DNA from: an uncultured Flavobacteriales bacterium | Lineage (GTDB): Bacteria; Bacteroidota; Bacteroidia; Flavobacteriales_D; Sanyastnellaceae | Direction of reading: 5' to 3' | Assembly (NCBI GenBank): GCA_905478325.1 | Contig: CAJQIB010000005.1 | Location: 1-64,000, forward strand | DNA length: 64,000 nt | Shown here: in pieces, positions 38,010 to 47,374 of the stretch | How the letters are laid out: each line of letters begins with the position of its first letter | Position numbering within the stretch: the first letter of the stretch is position 1 | Notes under the pieces: model-generated | What the model saw: only the letters and a program-made list of their open reading frames with translations | Databases searched by the model: none | What the model was told of the DNA's origin: nothing | Made by a program: the position numbers and the translations under genes

Positions 38010-38693
38010 TCAGGAATCTTCACCGAATAAATCTGGTCGACGCTGCTGGGTCCGTTCAAAAGCCTGTTTCTCTTGCCATTTTTGAATGGCTGCGTGGTCT
38101 CCAGACCTCAGGATGTCGGGTACAGTCCATCCGTTGTATTCTGCCGGACGGGTATACACGGGTGGGGCCAATAGACCGTCTTGAAAACTGTCGGTCAACG
38201 CGCTTTGTTCGTCTCCGATTACCCCCGGTAAAAGGCGCACGATGGCGTCAGTAAGCACGGCTGCAGCGAGTTCGCCTCCAGAGAGAACGTAGTCACCAAT
38301 GGACACTTCGCGTGTGATGAGATGGTCTCGTACGCGTTGGTCGACGCCTTTGTAATGGCCGCACAATAAAATCAAGTCGCCTCCAATGGAGAGGGTGTTG
38401 ACCAATGATTGGTTCAAACGTTCCCCATCAGGAGTGAGGTAAATGATCTCTGCGTAGTCTCTCTCAGCACGCAATGAATCGATGGCATCTTCAATGGGTT
38501 GGATGGTCATGACCATCCCCGCGTTGCCTCCAAAGGGAACATCGTCCACCTTTTGGTGAGTGTCTTTGCTCCAGTTTCGGATATTGTGGACATGGATCTC
38601 AACCAATCCTTTGTCTTGTCCTCGTTGCACAATGCTGTCAGCAAATGGTCCCTCGAGCAGTCGGGGCACTACGGTGAGAATGTCGATGCGCAT
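38010..38693 (-). CDS. trmD: tRNA (guanine-37-N1)-methyltransferase
   Basis: 227-residue SPOUT methyltransferase that makes m1G37 next to the anticodon and prevents +1 frameshifts. Seen: [17 protein letters not shown] start, [15 protein letters not shown], and the trefoil-knot SAM site [16 protein letters not shown] with [14 protein letters not shown]. The ATG at 38693 lies just after a TACCTTTG promoter box; a frame from 38735 would begin upstream of it. Cotranscribed with rplS and divergent from ppc. Confidence 0.95.
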   Translation of the reverse strand: MRIDILTVVPRLLEGPFADSIVQRGQDKGLVEIHVHNIRNWSKDTHQKVDDVPFGGNAGMVMTIQPIEDAIDSLRAERDYAEIIYLTPDGERLNQSLVNTLSIGGDLILLCGHYKGVDQRVRDHLITREVSIGDYVLSGGELAAAVLTDAIVRLLPGVIGDEQSALTDSFQDGLLAPPVYTRPAEYNGWTVPDILRSGDHAAIQKWQEKQAFERTQQRRPDLFGEDS

Positions 38694-38717
38694 GATCAAA
38701 AAGTAGTTCGTAGAAAC

Positions 38718-38725
38718 CAAAGGTA
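38718..38725 (-). promoter_or_regulatory. -7 promoter element (TACCTTTG) of trmD-rplS
   Basis: Exact TAnnTTTG match 24 nt before the trmD ATG. It faces away from an identical octamer serving ppc 39 bases away. No clear -33 box. Confidence 0.6.
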
Positions 38726-38764
38726 GTGACCACAAAGCGCCGAGGATTGGATGACTTCAAACTG

Positions 38765-38772
38765 TACCTTTG
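38765..38772 (+). promoter_or_regulatory. -7 promoter element (TACCTTTG) of ppc
   Basis: Exact TAnnTTTG match 25 nt before the ATG at 38798. It lies downstream of the possible GTG start at 38726 and so argues for the shorter ppc protein. Confidence 0.6.
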
Positions 38773-38797
38773 TAAGGACGTAGAAGAACAGAAATTC

Positions 38798-41353
38798 ATG
38801 AGGGATAGAAAGGAATACAGCGCGGTCGTAAGTCATCCGTTTCAAGTTTTTAATGGCATCTTTTTGACTTTGCCATTGGATGGGATACGGCAGACGGGCC
38901 TTCGCGTGCCGTTATTGCAGGAAGCGTGCGACGAAGGACTCGATCGTTCCGAAACGCCTCAAGAGATCATCGAACGGTTTTTGGACCAACAGGTGTTTGA
39001 CTCCATGGCGCAGAAAACAGACCTGCTCTTTCGAATCATACAATATGTAGAACGCCAGGTGGTGTTGGTTGATGCCTTGGAAGACGCCCGATTTGCGCAG
39101 CTCAACGATCTTGGGGGAGCAGAGTCCTTATCAAGCTTGATGCAACGAGTCCGTCGCCATGGCAAGGAGGAAGAACTAAAAAAACTCTTAGGAGATTATG
39201 CTGTTCGCGTTGTTTTAACAGCGCATCCAACACAATTCTATCCAGGCAGCGCCTTGGCCATCATTACGGATTTGGCGACGGCGATGGAAGAAAACGACCT
39301 GGTCAGCATCCGCAAGTTGTTGCACCAATTGGGGCTCACACCTTTCTTCCAATCGGAGCCACCAACGCCTTATGACGAAGCGGTTCGCCAGACATGGTAT
39401 CTGGAGAATGTGTTTTATCACGCAGTGCCAGACTTGTATGCACGAGTAGCTCAAGCGATGGACGATGCTGCCGCAGAGAGCATCTGTTCTTCCTTAATCG
39501 GAATTGGATTTTGGCCAGGTGGTGACCGAGACGGGAATCCATTTGTTGACGCACAAACCACGTGGCATGTTTCAGAGCGGTTGCGTGCAACGTTGCTCCG
39601 TTGTTATCGTCGTGAAATTCGCGACCTGAGAAGGCGGATCACCTTCAAGCACGTGGCTGCGATTTTGGATCAATTGCAAGACCAAATCGAATTTGCGATG
39701 CTTCACCCCGAAGACGGGAGGCTCTCTGTGGCAGATTTGACCTCGCGCTTGGAAGAGGTGGCCGCTTTGGTGTTGGAGCAGTCAAACGGTTTGTATATCG
39801 ATCGCGTCCGTGCGTTTCTCTTTAAACTGCGGCTGTTCGGATTGCATTTTGCAAGCATGGACGTTCGGCAGGATAGCCGGGTCATCCGGTCCGCAATGGA
39901 TTCCGTGCTGACTGCTTCAGGTGAGGATGTGCTTTCGTTTCGATCCTTGTCTGTGCAAGAACAGGCTGATCGGTTGTTTGCTTGGACAGGGCGTGAGGAC
40001 CTCGGAAAGTTAGATGTTGAGCGGCACCAAGATGTTCTGGATTCATTGCGTGTGATGCGCAAAATTCAAAAACAAAACGGAGAGCGGGCTTGCCATCGTT
40101 TTATCATAAGCAATTGCAGAGGCATCCTTGATGTCGCTACCATATATGCGTTATCGCGTGCTACGGGAGCTGATGAGGATGTGGCTCTTGACATTGTGCC
40201 ATTGTTTGAAACCATTGCCGATTTGGAACGTTCATCCAAGGAGATGGATGCGATGTATGCTCATCCCGTGTATCGGAAGCATTTGGAGCATCGAAAAGAT
40301 CGACAGACGGTGATGCTTGGGTTTTCTGATGGCACCAAAGACGGAGGATATCTTCGTGCGAATTGGGCCATTTATCAAGCGAAACAGACACTGACGGAGG
40401 CTTCCAAGGCTGCTGATGTAACCGTTGTATTCTTCGACGGTCGCGGCGGGCCTCCGGCACGTGGAGGTGGAAATACGCATCGTTTTTATGCGTCATTGGG
40501 TCATGATATTCAGAACGATGAAATTCAAACAACGATTCAAGGTCAGACCATTAGTTCCAATTTTGGCATTCCCAAGTCGGCGGGTTTCAATTTGGAATTG
40601 CTGCTAACGGCAGGATTGCAAAACCGTTTGTTTGAAGATCAAAGTAGCGAGATGTCTGTGGGTCAATCTGCATTGCTTTCTGAACTCGGAGAATTGAGCT
40701 ATCGCCATTATTCTCTTCTGAAAGAGCATGATCAGTTCATGAATTACTTGCAGACGTGGGGAACTTTGAAGTACTACGGACAAACCAATATTGGCAGTCG
40801 CCCAACCAGCAGAAAGGGTGGAGGGAAATTGAATTTTGAGGATTTGCGCGCGATTCCTTTTGTCGGTTCTTGGACCCAATTGAAGCAGAATGTTCCAGGA
40901 TTTTATGGTGTAGGAACGGCGCTTGAAATGATGGAGAATGCGGGGCGCTTGAACGAGGTGTCTAGCTTATATGAGAAGAATCTATTCTTCCGTTCTCTGA
41001 TCGAGAATAGCATGCAGAGCATGGTCAAAAGCGACTTTCGTTTGACATCTCATTTGGCTCAGGATCCCGTTTTTGGTGGGATTTGGAATCAAATCCATGA
41101 GGAGTACGAACGGACGGAGCGACTTGTATTGGCGATATCGGGTCAAACGACCTTGATGCAGCGAAATCCGCACATCAAAGAGAGCATTTCATTGCGTGAT
41201 GGAATCATCCGTCCGTTGTTGGTCATTCAGCATTTTGCTTTAAGCCATCTAGCCGAAGAGCCTTCCGCTTCAAGTTGGGACCCAGAAGTGATGCGTCGAT
41301 TGGTCGTCCGTTCGATGTTTGGAATCATCAATGCCAGCCGTAACGCAGTTTAA
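38798..41353 (+). CDS. ppc: Phosphoenolpyruvate carboxylase
   Basis: Carboxylates PEP with bicarbonate to oxaloacetate, an anaplerotic reaction of central metabolism. 851 residues from 38798. Seen: RVVLTAHPTQFYPGS with the catalytic histidine, GGDRDGNPFVDAQTTW, MLGFSDGTKDGGYLRANWAI, the glycine loop FFDGRGGPPARGGGNTHRF (in place of FHGRGGxxGRGG), and NPHIKESISLRDGI near the C-terminus. The protein ends SRNAV and lacks the usual terminal QNTG. An upstream GTG at 38726 would add 24 residues but precedes the promoter box. Closed by the bidirectional terminator at 41395. Confidence 0.93.
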   Translation: MRDRKEYSAVVSHPFQVFNGIFLTLPLDGIRQTGLRVPLLQEACDEGLDRSETPQEIIERFLDQQVFDSMAQKTDLLFRIIQYVERQVVLVDALEDARFAQLNDLGGAESLSSLMQRVRRHGKEEELKKLLGDYAVRVVLTAHPTQFYPGSALAIITDLATAMEENDLVSIRKLLHQLGLTPFFQSEPPTPYDEAVRQTWYLENVFYHAVPDLYARVAQAMDDAAAESICSSLIGIGFWPGGDRDGNPFVDAQTTWHVSERLRATLLRCYRREIRDLRRRITFKHVAAILDQLQDQIEFAMLHPEDGRLSVADLTSRLEEVAALVLEQSNGLYIDRVRAFLFKLRLFGLHFASMDVRQDSRVIRSAMDSVLTASGEDVLSFRSLSVQEQADRLFAWTGREDLGKLDVERHQDVLDSLRVMRKIQKQNGERACHRFIISNCRGILDVATIYALSRATGADEDVALDIVPLFETIADLERSSKEMDAMYAHPVYRKHLEHRKDRQTVMLGFSDGTKDGGYLRANWAIYQAKQTLTEASKAADVTVVFFDGRGGPPARGGGNTHRFYASLGHDIQNDEIQTTIQGQTISSNFGIPKSAGFNLELLLTAGLQNRLFEDQSSEMSVGQSALLSELGELSYRHYSLLKEHDQFMNYLQTWGTLKYYGQTNIGSRPTSRKGGGKLNFEDLRAIPFVGSWTQLKQNVPGFYGVGTALEMMENAGRLNEVSSLYEKNLFFRSLIENSMQSMVKSDFRLTSHLAQDPVFGGIWNQIHEEYERTERLVLAISGQTTLMQRNPHIKESISLRDGIIRPLLVIQHFALSHLAEEPSASSWDPEVMRRLVVRSMFGIINASRNAV

Positions 41354-41394
41354 ATTTGGTGGATTCCTCATGAAGGGACCGCGCAATGAAGCAT

Positions 41395-41428
41395 AAAAAA
41401 AGGCCGCTGACATAGCGGCCTTTTCTTT
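41395..41428. terminator. Bidirectional terminator between ppc and the S46 peptidase gene
   Basis: Stem GGCCGCT (41402-41408) with AGCGGCC (41414-41420) and a 5-base GACAT loop. Seven As precede it and TTTTCTTTT follows, so U-runs form on both strands. Confidence 0.9.
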
Positions 41429-41444
41429 TGAATAATCAGTGTGA

Positions 41445-43625
41445 TTAGCGCAAGCCAGACACGAAATCCATTTCTTCGATGAGGTTGTTGGCCCCTGCGA
41501 ACTTGTCTAAAATCCACATGATGTAGCGAACGTCTACAGAGATCGTCCGTTGCAAATCGTGCTCGAAAGCAATGTCACCACTCATCGCTTCCCAGTTGCC
41601 ATCAAATGCCAAACCGATGAGGTCTCCGTTGCCATCGATGACAGGAGAGCCTGAATTGCCTCCTGTGATGTCTGTTCCATGGATAAAGCATACGGCCAGC
41701 TCTCCATTCTCGTCAGCGTAAGGTCCAAAGTCACGCGAACGGATCAATGCGTCTAAGGCGTCCGGAACAACGAATTCAGGATTGCTGTTGTCTTTCTTTT
41801 CTAGAATACCATTGGCTGTGGTGATGAAGTCATAGTTCACAGCATCGGCGGCCTTGTAAGGAGCGACCTGTCCAAATGTCAAGCGCATGGTGGAGTTGGC
41901 GTCAGGAGCAATGGCCTGATCGGAATCCATTTCACGAATTCCTTTTACAAGCAAGCGATATCCGCGGTCAAATTTCGCTTGTGCAGGATTCTGCATGCCC
42001 GCGAAATACGTGTTGATGGCGCTTTTACCCACAGTGATTGCGAGGTCCTTTTCGAGTTTCTTCATGGAAGGGTTGGCGATGAATTCAGAACAACGGTCAG
42101 CATCTACGAGAAAGCTGTTTGCATACATTTTGTCTGCATACCGGTTGAAATCGTTCTTGTACTTATCCTGCACCAATTGGAAAAAGGAGGGGTGGTAAGC
42201 AGTTTCGATATCATCGCGGAATTTGGTCATCAAGTTCACAAACAAATCCCGGTCAGTGCTTTGGTCGTATTCTCGATAAAAACCAGCGACGTAGTCTGTA
42301 AGCATTGCCTGTGTAGCAGCCACTTCTTCGGCATCTTCGCTGAATAAGCCTGCAGCCATGCGATTGAACCGGAAAGCAAACAAGGAGATGTCTGACCCGA
42401 TCAATCCTGCTTCTAAGGCGTACACCTTGCCTTTGACTGAAGCGTCGGTGTCGGCGTAATAGCCTTCAATCAATTCCAGTGCCTCCCCATATTCAGAAAG
42501 ACGGTTAGCATCTCCATTCACCCAGTCTGTAAATCGCGCTTCCAATTCAGCTTTTTCGGACTGAATGTTGAGGCGCTTGAGACCTTTGGATTGACCGATA
42601 TAATACTTCCAGTAGTTCGCTGTTTGCGCATACTTCGCAGCATACTGAATACGAACGGCAGGATCGGCGTCCATGTGCTTTTTCATGGTCGTCAACTTCA
42701 TGTCTCGAACTTCCACGACAGAGGGGTTGTACAAGCTCAGTGCTTGTTCGACACCCCAGCTGCTCAAGAACCGATCCGTGCTTCCAGGATACCCCATGAC
42801 CATCGTGAAGTCGCCTTCAGAAACCCCGTCCATGCTGATGCGCAAATGACGCTTTGGCTGGTAAGGAACGTTTGTTTCGCTGTAGTCAGCCGGTTCGTTG
42901 TTCTCATCGGCATAAATGCGCAGCATGGAAAAATCACCGGTGTGACGAGGCCACATCCAGTTGTCGGTATCGCCACCATATTTCCCGACACTTTCTGGCG
43001 GAGCTGCTACGAGACGAATGTCTTTGAAAGACTGATATTCAAACAAGTAAAATTCATTTTCGTAGTAGAAGCTTTTCAAATCCAGCTCCTTGGTACCTTC
43101 AGGATTCATGAGGGCGAGGAATGCCTTACTGGCTTCAGCAATCGTGGCTTGTCGGGTCGTCTCGTCCATGTCTGCAGTCACGTCCGCCAGTATGCGATCA
43201 GAGACATCGTCGATGCGAACGAGGAAACTGATGTAGAAATCCTCAATGTGTTTTTCTTGGCCTTTTTCCAAAGCGAAGAATCCATCCGTGAGGTAATCAT
43301 TGGCGGTAGAACTGAAACCTTGGATCGCATCATAGGCACAGTGATGATTGGTCAAAACCAACCCTTGTGACGAGATGACCTCACCCGTGCAAGACCCTCC
43401 ATTCAAGCGCACAATGGCATCTTTAAGTGAAGCATTGTTGATGTCGTAAATCTCTTCCGCAGTGAGGTTGAGTCCCATTTCCGACATTTCGGCCATGGTG
43501 ATGCGATTCAGCATATTGACCAGCCACATGCCTTCATCGGCGCGCAAGCTTGGTCCCTGAATAAACATCGCGGCCAGGAGGCCAATGGAGAGCAAATATT
43601 TCATATTCATGTTGATTGATTTCAT
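41445..43625 (-). CDS. S46-family dipeptidyl-peptidase, DPP7 type
   Basis: 726 residues from the ATG at 43625, which overlaps the DUF6438 stop as ATGA and gives a signal peptide (YLLSIGLLAAMFIQGPSLRA). S46 enzymes remove N-terminal dipeptides in the periplasm of Bacteroidota that live on peptides. The split chymotrypsin fold is visible: catalytic His near residue 95 in LVLTNHHCAYDAIQG, Asp in GGDTDNWMWPRHTGDF, and Ser in TGGNSGSPVIDGNG. In LAFDGNWEAMSGD the residue 18 after the catalytic serine is Gly, as in DPP7 (broad hydrophobic preference), whereas DPP11 (acidic P1) has Arg there. The specificity call is inference from that residue. Confidence 0.9.
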   Translation of the reverse strand: MKSINMNMKYLLSIGLLAAMFIQGPSLRADEGMWLVNMLNRITMAEMSEMGLNLTAEEIYDINNASLKDAIVRLNGGSCTGEVISSQGLVLTNHHCAYDAIQGFSSTANDYLTDGFFALEKGQEKHIEDFYISFLVRIDDVSDRILADVTADMDETTRQATIAEASKAFLALMNPEGTKELDLKSFYYENEFYLFEYQSFKDIRLVAAPPESVGKYGGDTDNWMWPRHTGDFSMLRIYADENNEPADYSETNVPYQPKRHLRISMDGVSEGDFTMVMGYPGSTDRFLSSWGVEQALSLYNPSVVEVRDMKLTTMKKHMDADPAVRIQYAAKYAQTANYWKYYIGQSKGLKRLNIQSEKAELEARFTDWVNGDANRLSEYGEALELIEGYYADTDASVKGKVYALEAGLIGSDISLFAFRFNRMAAGLFSEDAEEVAATQAMLTDYVAGFYREYDQSTDRDLFVNLMTKFRDDIETAYHPSFFQLVQDKYKNDFNRYADKMYANSFLVDADRCSEFIANPSMKKLEKDLAITVGKSAINTYFAGMQNPAQAKFDRGYRLLVKGIREMDSDQAIAPDANSTMRLTFGQVAPYKAADAVNYDFITTANGILEKKDNSNPEFVVPDALDALIRSRDFGPYADENGELAVCFIHGTDITGGNSGSPVIDGNGDLIGLAFDGNWEAMSGDIAFEHDLQRTISVDVRYIMWILDKFAGANNLIEEMDFVSGLR

Positions 43626-44122
43626 TCTTGAAGTTGCCATTCCGAGGAGGCAATGAGTTGTTCTAAAACGGTGTACAGTTCACTTAAGTCAGGGCCTCGG
43701 TAGCGATTCACTACGCGATGTCCGTTGATTTCAAGTATGGTCGAGGGAAGGTCCGTGACCATCGGGCTGTCGTAGAGGGCATCCAGCGTAGAAAAGGAAG
43801 CGAGTTCCTCAGCTTCAGTAATTTTCGCATTCCATTGCTTGGCCTCCTTGGTGCTCAATGTCGCGCGGTAGCTTCCAAGTGCCAGGTTGGCTAAAGCACC
43901 ATCTCGAAACGGACGTGTGATGGTCAATGAAATGACGGTATCGGCGTCCCATTGAAAGACAAAGGCTGGACACCGTCCAAAGCAAGCTGTTTTCTCGAAA
44001 TAAACAGGCAATCCGATTGTTTCAACGACTGCGTCGTTGGAAGCTAAGGCTGCAGTGGGCTCTTGATTTGAACAAGACACCAGGGCAATCACAACCAGCC
44101 AGAATCCGATTTTTCCTGTCAT
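43622..44122 (-). CDS. DUF6438 lipoprotein
   Basis: 166 residues with a lipoprotein signal (FWLVVIALVSC, acylated Cys near residue 17). The mature domain has the DUF6438 pattern YFEKTACFGRCPAF followed by TVISLTITRPFRDG and a Tyr/Asp-rich C-terminus; the two cysteines of ACFGRCP probably form a disulfide or bind a ligand. Function unknown. It starts 10 bases after yidC and overlaps the S46 peptidase by ATGA, so it is made together with a periplasmic peptidase. Confidence 0.72.
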   Translation of the reverse strand: MTGKIGFWLVVIALVSCSNQEPTAALASNDAVVETIGLPVYFEKTACFGRCPAFVFQWDADTVISLTITRPFRDGALANLALGSYRATLSTKEAKQWNAKITEAEELASFSTLDALYDSPMVTDLPSTILEINGHRVVNRYRGPDLSELYTVLEQLIASSEWQLQE

Positions 44123-44132
44123 ATCACGGAGC

Positions 44133-46022
44133 TTATTTGTTGCCTTTTTTGCCTTTAATTTCCTTGGTCTTAGCAGCTTGTTCCTTCTGCATTTGTTCCA
44201 AACGTTCTTGAAAACCAGACTTCTTCTTTTTCGGCTTTGCCTTATTCACTTCAATCTTCTCACGAATCTTATTCTCGTCAATAAACCATGCCTTGATGGC
44301 AACCATTTGCCCAAGGCTGATGACGTTGGCAGCGAAGTAATACAAACTCAGTCCCGAAGCATAGCGGTTAAAGAAAAACAGCATCATGAACGGAAAAATC
44401 TGCTGAATAACTTTCATGTTGGGCATTCCAGCTTGCTGCGGTTGCGGAGGCTGGTTGGCCATGGTCATGCGCATGTAGAAGAATGTACTGGCTGCCATCA
44501 TCAGGGTGAAACCACTCACGTGGGCTCCATAAAACGGGATTTCAAATGGGAGGTCGAGAATGCTGTCGTACGCGCCCAAGTCGTCGGCCCAAAGAAACGA
44601 TTCACCCCGCAGAGCAATGTTGGATGGAAAGAACCGAAACATCGCATACAAGATGGGCATCTGCAAAAGGCCCGGGATGCATCCAGCGAGTGGGTTGACT
44701 CCGGTTTCCCGATACAGGGCCATGGTCGCTTGTTGCTTCGCCATAGCGTCGTCCTTATGCTTCTCGTTGAGCGCATCGATCTCAGGGCGGAGCATCTTCA
44801 TCTTGGCCGAAGACTTGAAGTTTTTCCACGTAATTGGAGACAACGCGAGCTTGATAATCAACGTGATTACCAGAATGATGATGCCCGCAGAAGCCATGTA
44901 TTGCGTTAGAAACGAATAGAGAGGAAGGATTGCATGGCGGTTGACCCATCCAAAAATCCACCAACCATAATCCGTGATGCGGTCTGCTTCTTCCAATTCC
45001 GTGGCTTCAAGGGCCATTTGCTCATTGGGGCCAAAATAGAAGGTGAGATCAGCTGACGTATTGGAACCGACTTGCGACCCCTTCAATGGCAGTGCAGCGC
45101 TGTACAACATGGTGGCTGAGGAGTCCTCTTCAGCCAATACCGTTACAAGTTCAGCGCCAACACCAAAGCCTTCCGGTGTTGCCACCAAAGCGGAGAAAAA
45201 ATTCTGTTTGAAGGCCATCCATTCAAGTGGAAGTTCTGTGGTCAACTCATCGGAACGGCCATCTGAGAGGTAATCCCGGCCCATGCCTTGTTCTTTGAAG
45301 TAGATAGAACTGTGCTGGACCTCCCACTCGAGCCCTTTTTCATTGTTCAAGCCGGTTGCTTCCCACACCAGAAGCATGTCCTCTTCGACCTCCTGATTCA
45401 AGCCTTCCAGAATCAATTGAGAGCTCAACTCATAGCCGGATATAGTATGGGTCCAAACCAACGATTGATTTTCAGATACCTGAGACGTCAAGGTCACCGT
45501 ACTATCGTTGATCTGATCACGATCAAAGTTGAGATCGGACAACGACACGGGGCCAATGGCACCGTCGACATCCAAGATCAATTCAAGGTTGCTTCGTTGT
45601 GGATCCCATAAGTTCACATCCTCCCCGCTGTGGTAGTTTTTGAATTGAGACAATGTTGCTTTTGTCGGCAATCCTCCGCGGCTAGCGAGGGATACATCAA
45701 GAAGCGAAGAACTCAGGAGGTAGGTCGTGTCGTTGCCTAACGCGCCGGCAGCTAGAGCGCCAAAACGAATACGCAAGGCATCATCGAGCAACTCGAATTG
45801 CTCGTTTTCTTGCGGTGCTAATGTGGCAGTCTCGATCCGAAGGGACTCTTGAAAGGCCATTTCATCAGCGTTCGCAATGCTGTCAAGGCGTGCAGTTTGT
45901 TCCGCTGCTTCCAGTTCTGCGATGGCCGCCTGTCGCTGCTCTTCAGTAGGTTGTGTATACCAGATATATCCGATGTACAAGCCCACCATTAAGATGATGC
46001 CAATGATGTTATTTCGATCCAT
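44133..46022 (-). CDS. yidC: Membrane protein insertase YidC
   Basis: 629-residue inner-membrane insertase and foldase. TM1 at residues 4-22 (NNIIGIILMVGLYIGYIWY), a periplasmic P1 domain of about 330 residues, then the conserved five-helix core from GWWIFGWVNRHAILPLYSFL through ETGVNPLAGCIPGLLQMPIL to FFNRYASGLSLYYFAANVIS. The charged C-terminal tail KAKPKKKKSGFQERL ending in GKKGNK is typical of YidC forms that contact ribosomes. In many bacteria it neighbours rnpA and rpmH; here it instead heads a unit with DUF6438 and the S46 peptidase. Confidence 0.96.
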   Translation of the reverse strand: MDRNNIIGIILMVGLYIGYIWYTQPTEEQRQAAIAELEAAEQTARLDSIANADEMAFQESLRIETATLAPQENEQFELLDDALRIRFGALAAGALGNDTTYLLSSSLLDVSLASRGGLPTKATLSQFKNYHSGEDVNLWDPQRSNLELILDVDGAIGPVSLSDLNFDRDQINDSTVTLTSQVSENQSLVWTHTISGYELSSQLILEGLNQEVEEDMLLVWEATGLNNEKGLEWEVQHSSIYFKEQGMGRDYLSDGRSDELTTELPLEWMAFKQNFFSALVATPEGFGVGAELVTVLAEEDSSATMLYSAALPLKGSQVGSNTSADLTFYFGPNEQMALEATELEEADRITDYGWWIFGWVNRHAILPLYSFLTQYMASAGIIILVITLIIKLALSPITWKNFKSSAKMKMLRPEIDALNEKHKDDAMAKQQATMALYRETGVNPLAGCIPGLLQMPILYAMFRFFPSNIALRGESFLWADDLGAYDSILDLPFEIPFYGAHVSGFTLMMAASTFFYMRMTMANQPPQPQQAGMPNMKVIQQIFPFMMLFFFNRYASGLSLYYFAANVISLGQMVAIKAWFIDENKIREKIEVNKAKPKKKKSGFQERLEQMQKEQAAKTKEIKGKKGNK

Positions 46023-46031
46023 ATTCGTTCG

Positions 46032-46039
46032 CGAAGGTA
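46032..46039 (-). promoter_or_regulatory. Candidate -7 element (TACCTTCG) of yidC
   Basis: TAnnTTCG variant ending 9 nt before the yidC ATG in the 49-base gap after kdsC, predicting a leader of only a few nucleotides. Confidence 0.4.
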
Positions 46040-46071
46040 ATAGGTTTTATAAGAGTGATAGCGCGGCTAGG

Positions 46072-46590
46072 TTACCACATTTCTTGGCCGTTTGCCATCC
46101 AAATGTTCCGCTGCTTCATCACCAATTCGATCAACTCACGAACGCACCCTTTTCCACCGGGCCTGGAGCTGATAAAGTCACACGCTTCAAGGACTTCGGG
46201 CGCTGCGTCAGCCGGGCATGCAGACAAGCCAACTTCTCGAAGCAACGGCAGATCAGGCATGTCATCTCCCATATACGCCACCTGTTCCATGGTCAACCCT
46301 TTGTGTGCTAAGATGGTTTTCATAACAGCGACCTTGTCGCTGCTTCCGATGTGAACATCGGTGACTCCCAAACTTTGCATGCGATTGATAATGGCCGTTT
46401 CGCGACCGCCAGTGATGATCGACAAGTCAATCTTTTGCTTTGAAGCCCATTGCACGGCATAACCATCTCGCACAAACGCTTGCCGCAATTGTCCACCGTC
46501 TGGCATCAGCAATACCGTGCCGTCAGTGAAAACGCCGTCGTAATCGAAGGCGAAGAGGGCAATTTTTGAAAAGTCAGGAATCGTGCTCAT
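46072..46590 (-). CDS. kdsC: KdsC-like HAD phosphatase (KDO-8-phosphate phosphatase)
   Basis: 172 residues from the ATG at 46590. HAD superfamily without a cap domain: motif I FDYDGVFTDGTV with the nucleophile Asp, motif II LSIITGG, the lysine in SSDKVAVMKTIL and motif III YMGDDMPDLPLLREVG. The GGKGCVRELIELVM end is characteristic of KdsC, which dephosphorylates KDO-8-P for LPS. The CMP-sialate pathway phosphatases are close relatives, so the substrate is probable, not certain. It overlaps DUF2520 by 17 bases and is the last gene of the ccm operon. Confidence 0.85.
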   Translation of the reverse strand: MSTIPDFSKIALFAFDYDGVFTDGTVLLMPDGGQLRQAFVRDGYAVQWASKQKIDLSIITGGRETAIINRMQSLGVTDVHIGSSDKVAVMKTILAHKGLTMEQVAYMGDDMPDLPLLREVGLSACPADAAPEVLEACDFISSRPGGKGCVRELIELVMKQRNIWMANGQEMW

Positions 46591-47374
46591 GGGAGGGGTC
46601 GCTATTTGAATCGTTTTGCGCTGGTTGTGCATGCATCCCTTGTATGCTGGTCGTCATGGCTTCATAGACAGCAAGCCATTCAGGGTTTGAGTTCAAGGCT
46701 TCTCGATGTGCTTGCAATACATGTTCTTCTCGCCGCAATGCAGGGCCAGTTTGTTGATTGAAAGACGCGCCGAGCGTTCCTTGCTCCAAAATTGTTTGGA
46801 TGAGGGGCTCGAACGTGGACCAGGGGAGTCTAGACTTTGCTGCCAATGCTTGCGCAATGGATAAGCTGTGGTTGCTAAAGTTGGAAGCAAAAACTGCAGC
46901 GAGATGAGCGGCTTTCCGTTCAATGTCTGACAAGCTATGGAGCTGTGAGGCGATTTTTTGTGCAAAGGGCATCAACAGCTGTTGTGCTTCGTCGTCAGTC
47001 GCGTTGAGGACCAACGGGAAAGTCGAACCTGCGCTATGACTTTCTTTGCGGATGGATTGAATGGGCCAAATGGCTCCTCCAGGTCGTGCTGGTAAGGGGA
47101 GTGACCCGCTAAAGTGCACAACCAACGGACCTACGGGCAAATTGGCAATGATCTCAAAAACGCTATCATCTGATGTCGCAACCAAAATGGCGTCCAATGT
47201 GTTCGGAAAATGTCTCGGAGATGCAAGGGGTTGGAGATCGGAATTCCAAGAGAGTGGCGATTGCTTGCGGTTATAACAGGCGACGATTTCGATGCCGTGT
47301 TCAAGCCAAGCACGACCCAGTGCCGTTGCAACGTTTCCTGAACCGATCAATCCAATGCGCCGAATGCTTTTCAT
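46574..47374 (-). CDS. Rossmann-fold DUF2520 protein
   Basis: 266 residues from the ATG at 47374, which overlaps the ccmF stop by ATGA; longer in-frame starts at 47404 and 47458 lie inside ccmF. The N-terminus RRIGLIGSGNVATALGRAW is an NAD(P)-binding Rossmann motif like that of F420-dependent NADP oxidoreductases and ketopantoate reductases. The second half, with KAAHLAAVFASNFSNHSL, is the helical DUF2520 domain. Such pairs occur widely in Bacteroidota, often next to kdsC as here. The reaction is unknown. Confidence 0.82.
   Translation of the reverse strand: MKSIRRIGLIGSGNVATALGRAWLEHGIEIVACYNRKQSPLSWNSDLQPLASPRHFPNTLDAILVATSDDSVFEIIANLPVGPLVVHFSGSLPLPARPGGAIWPIQSIRKESHSAGSTFPLVLNATDDEAQQLLMPFAQKIASQLHSLSDIERKAAHLAAVFASNFSNHSLSIAQALAAKSRLPWSTFEPLIQTILEQGTLGASFNQQTGPALRREEHVLQAHREALNSNPEWLAVYEAMTTSIQGMHAQPAQNDSNSDPSHEHDS

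Noticed and set aside
42591-43370. 259-codon plus-strand frame opposite the S46 peptidase
   Set aside because: It lies fully within a conserved peptidase gene and covers its catalytic region. No promoter or domain was seen.
44178-44909. 243-codon plus-strand frame opposite yidC
   Set aside because: It overlaps the most conserved part of yidC. The product is His/Arg/Leu-rich and has no family features.
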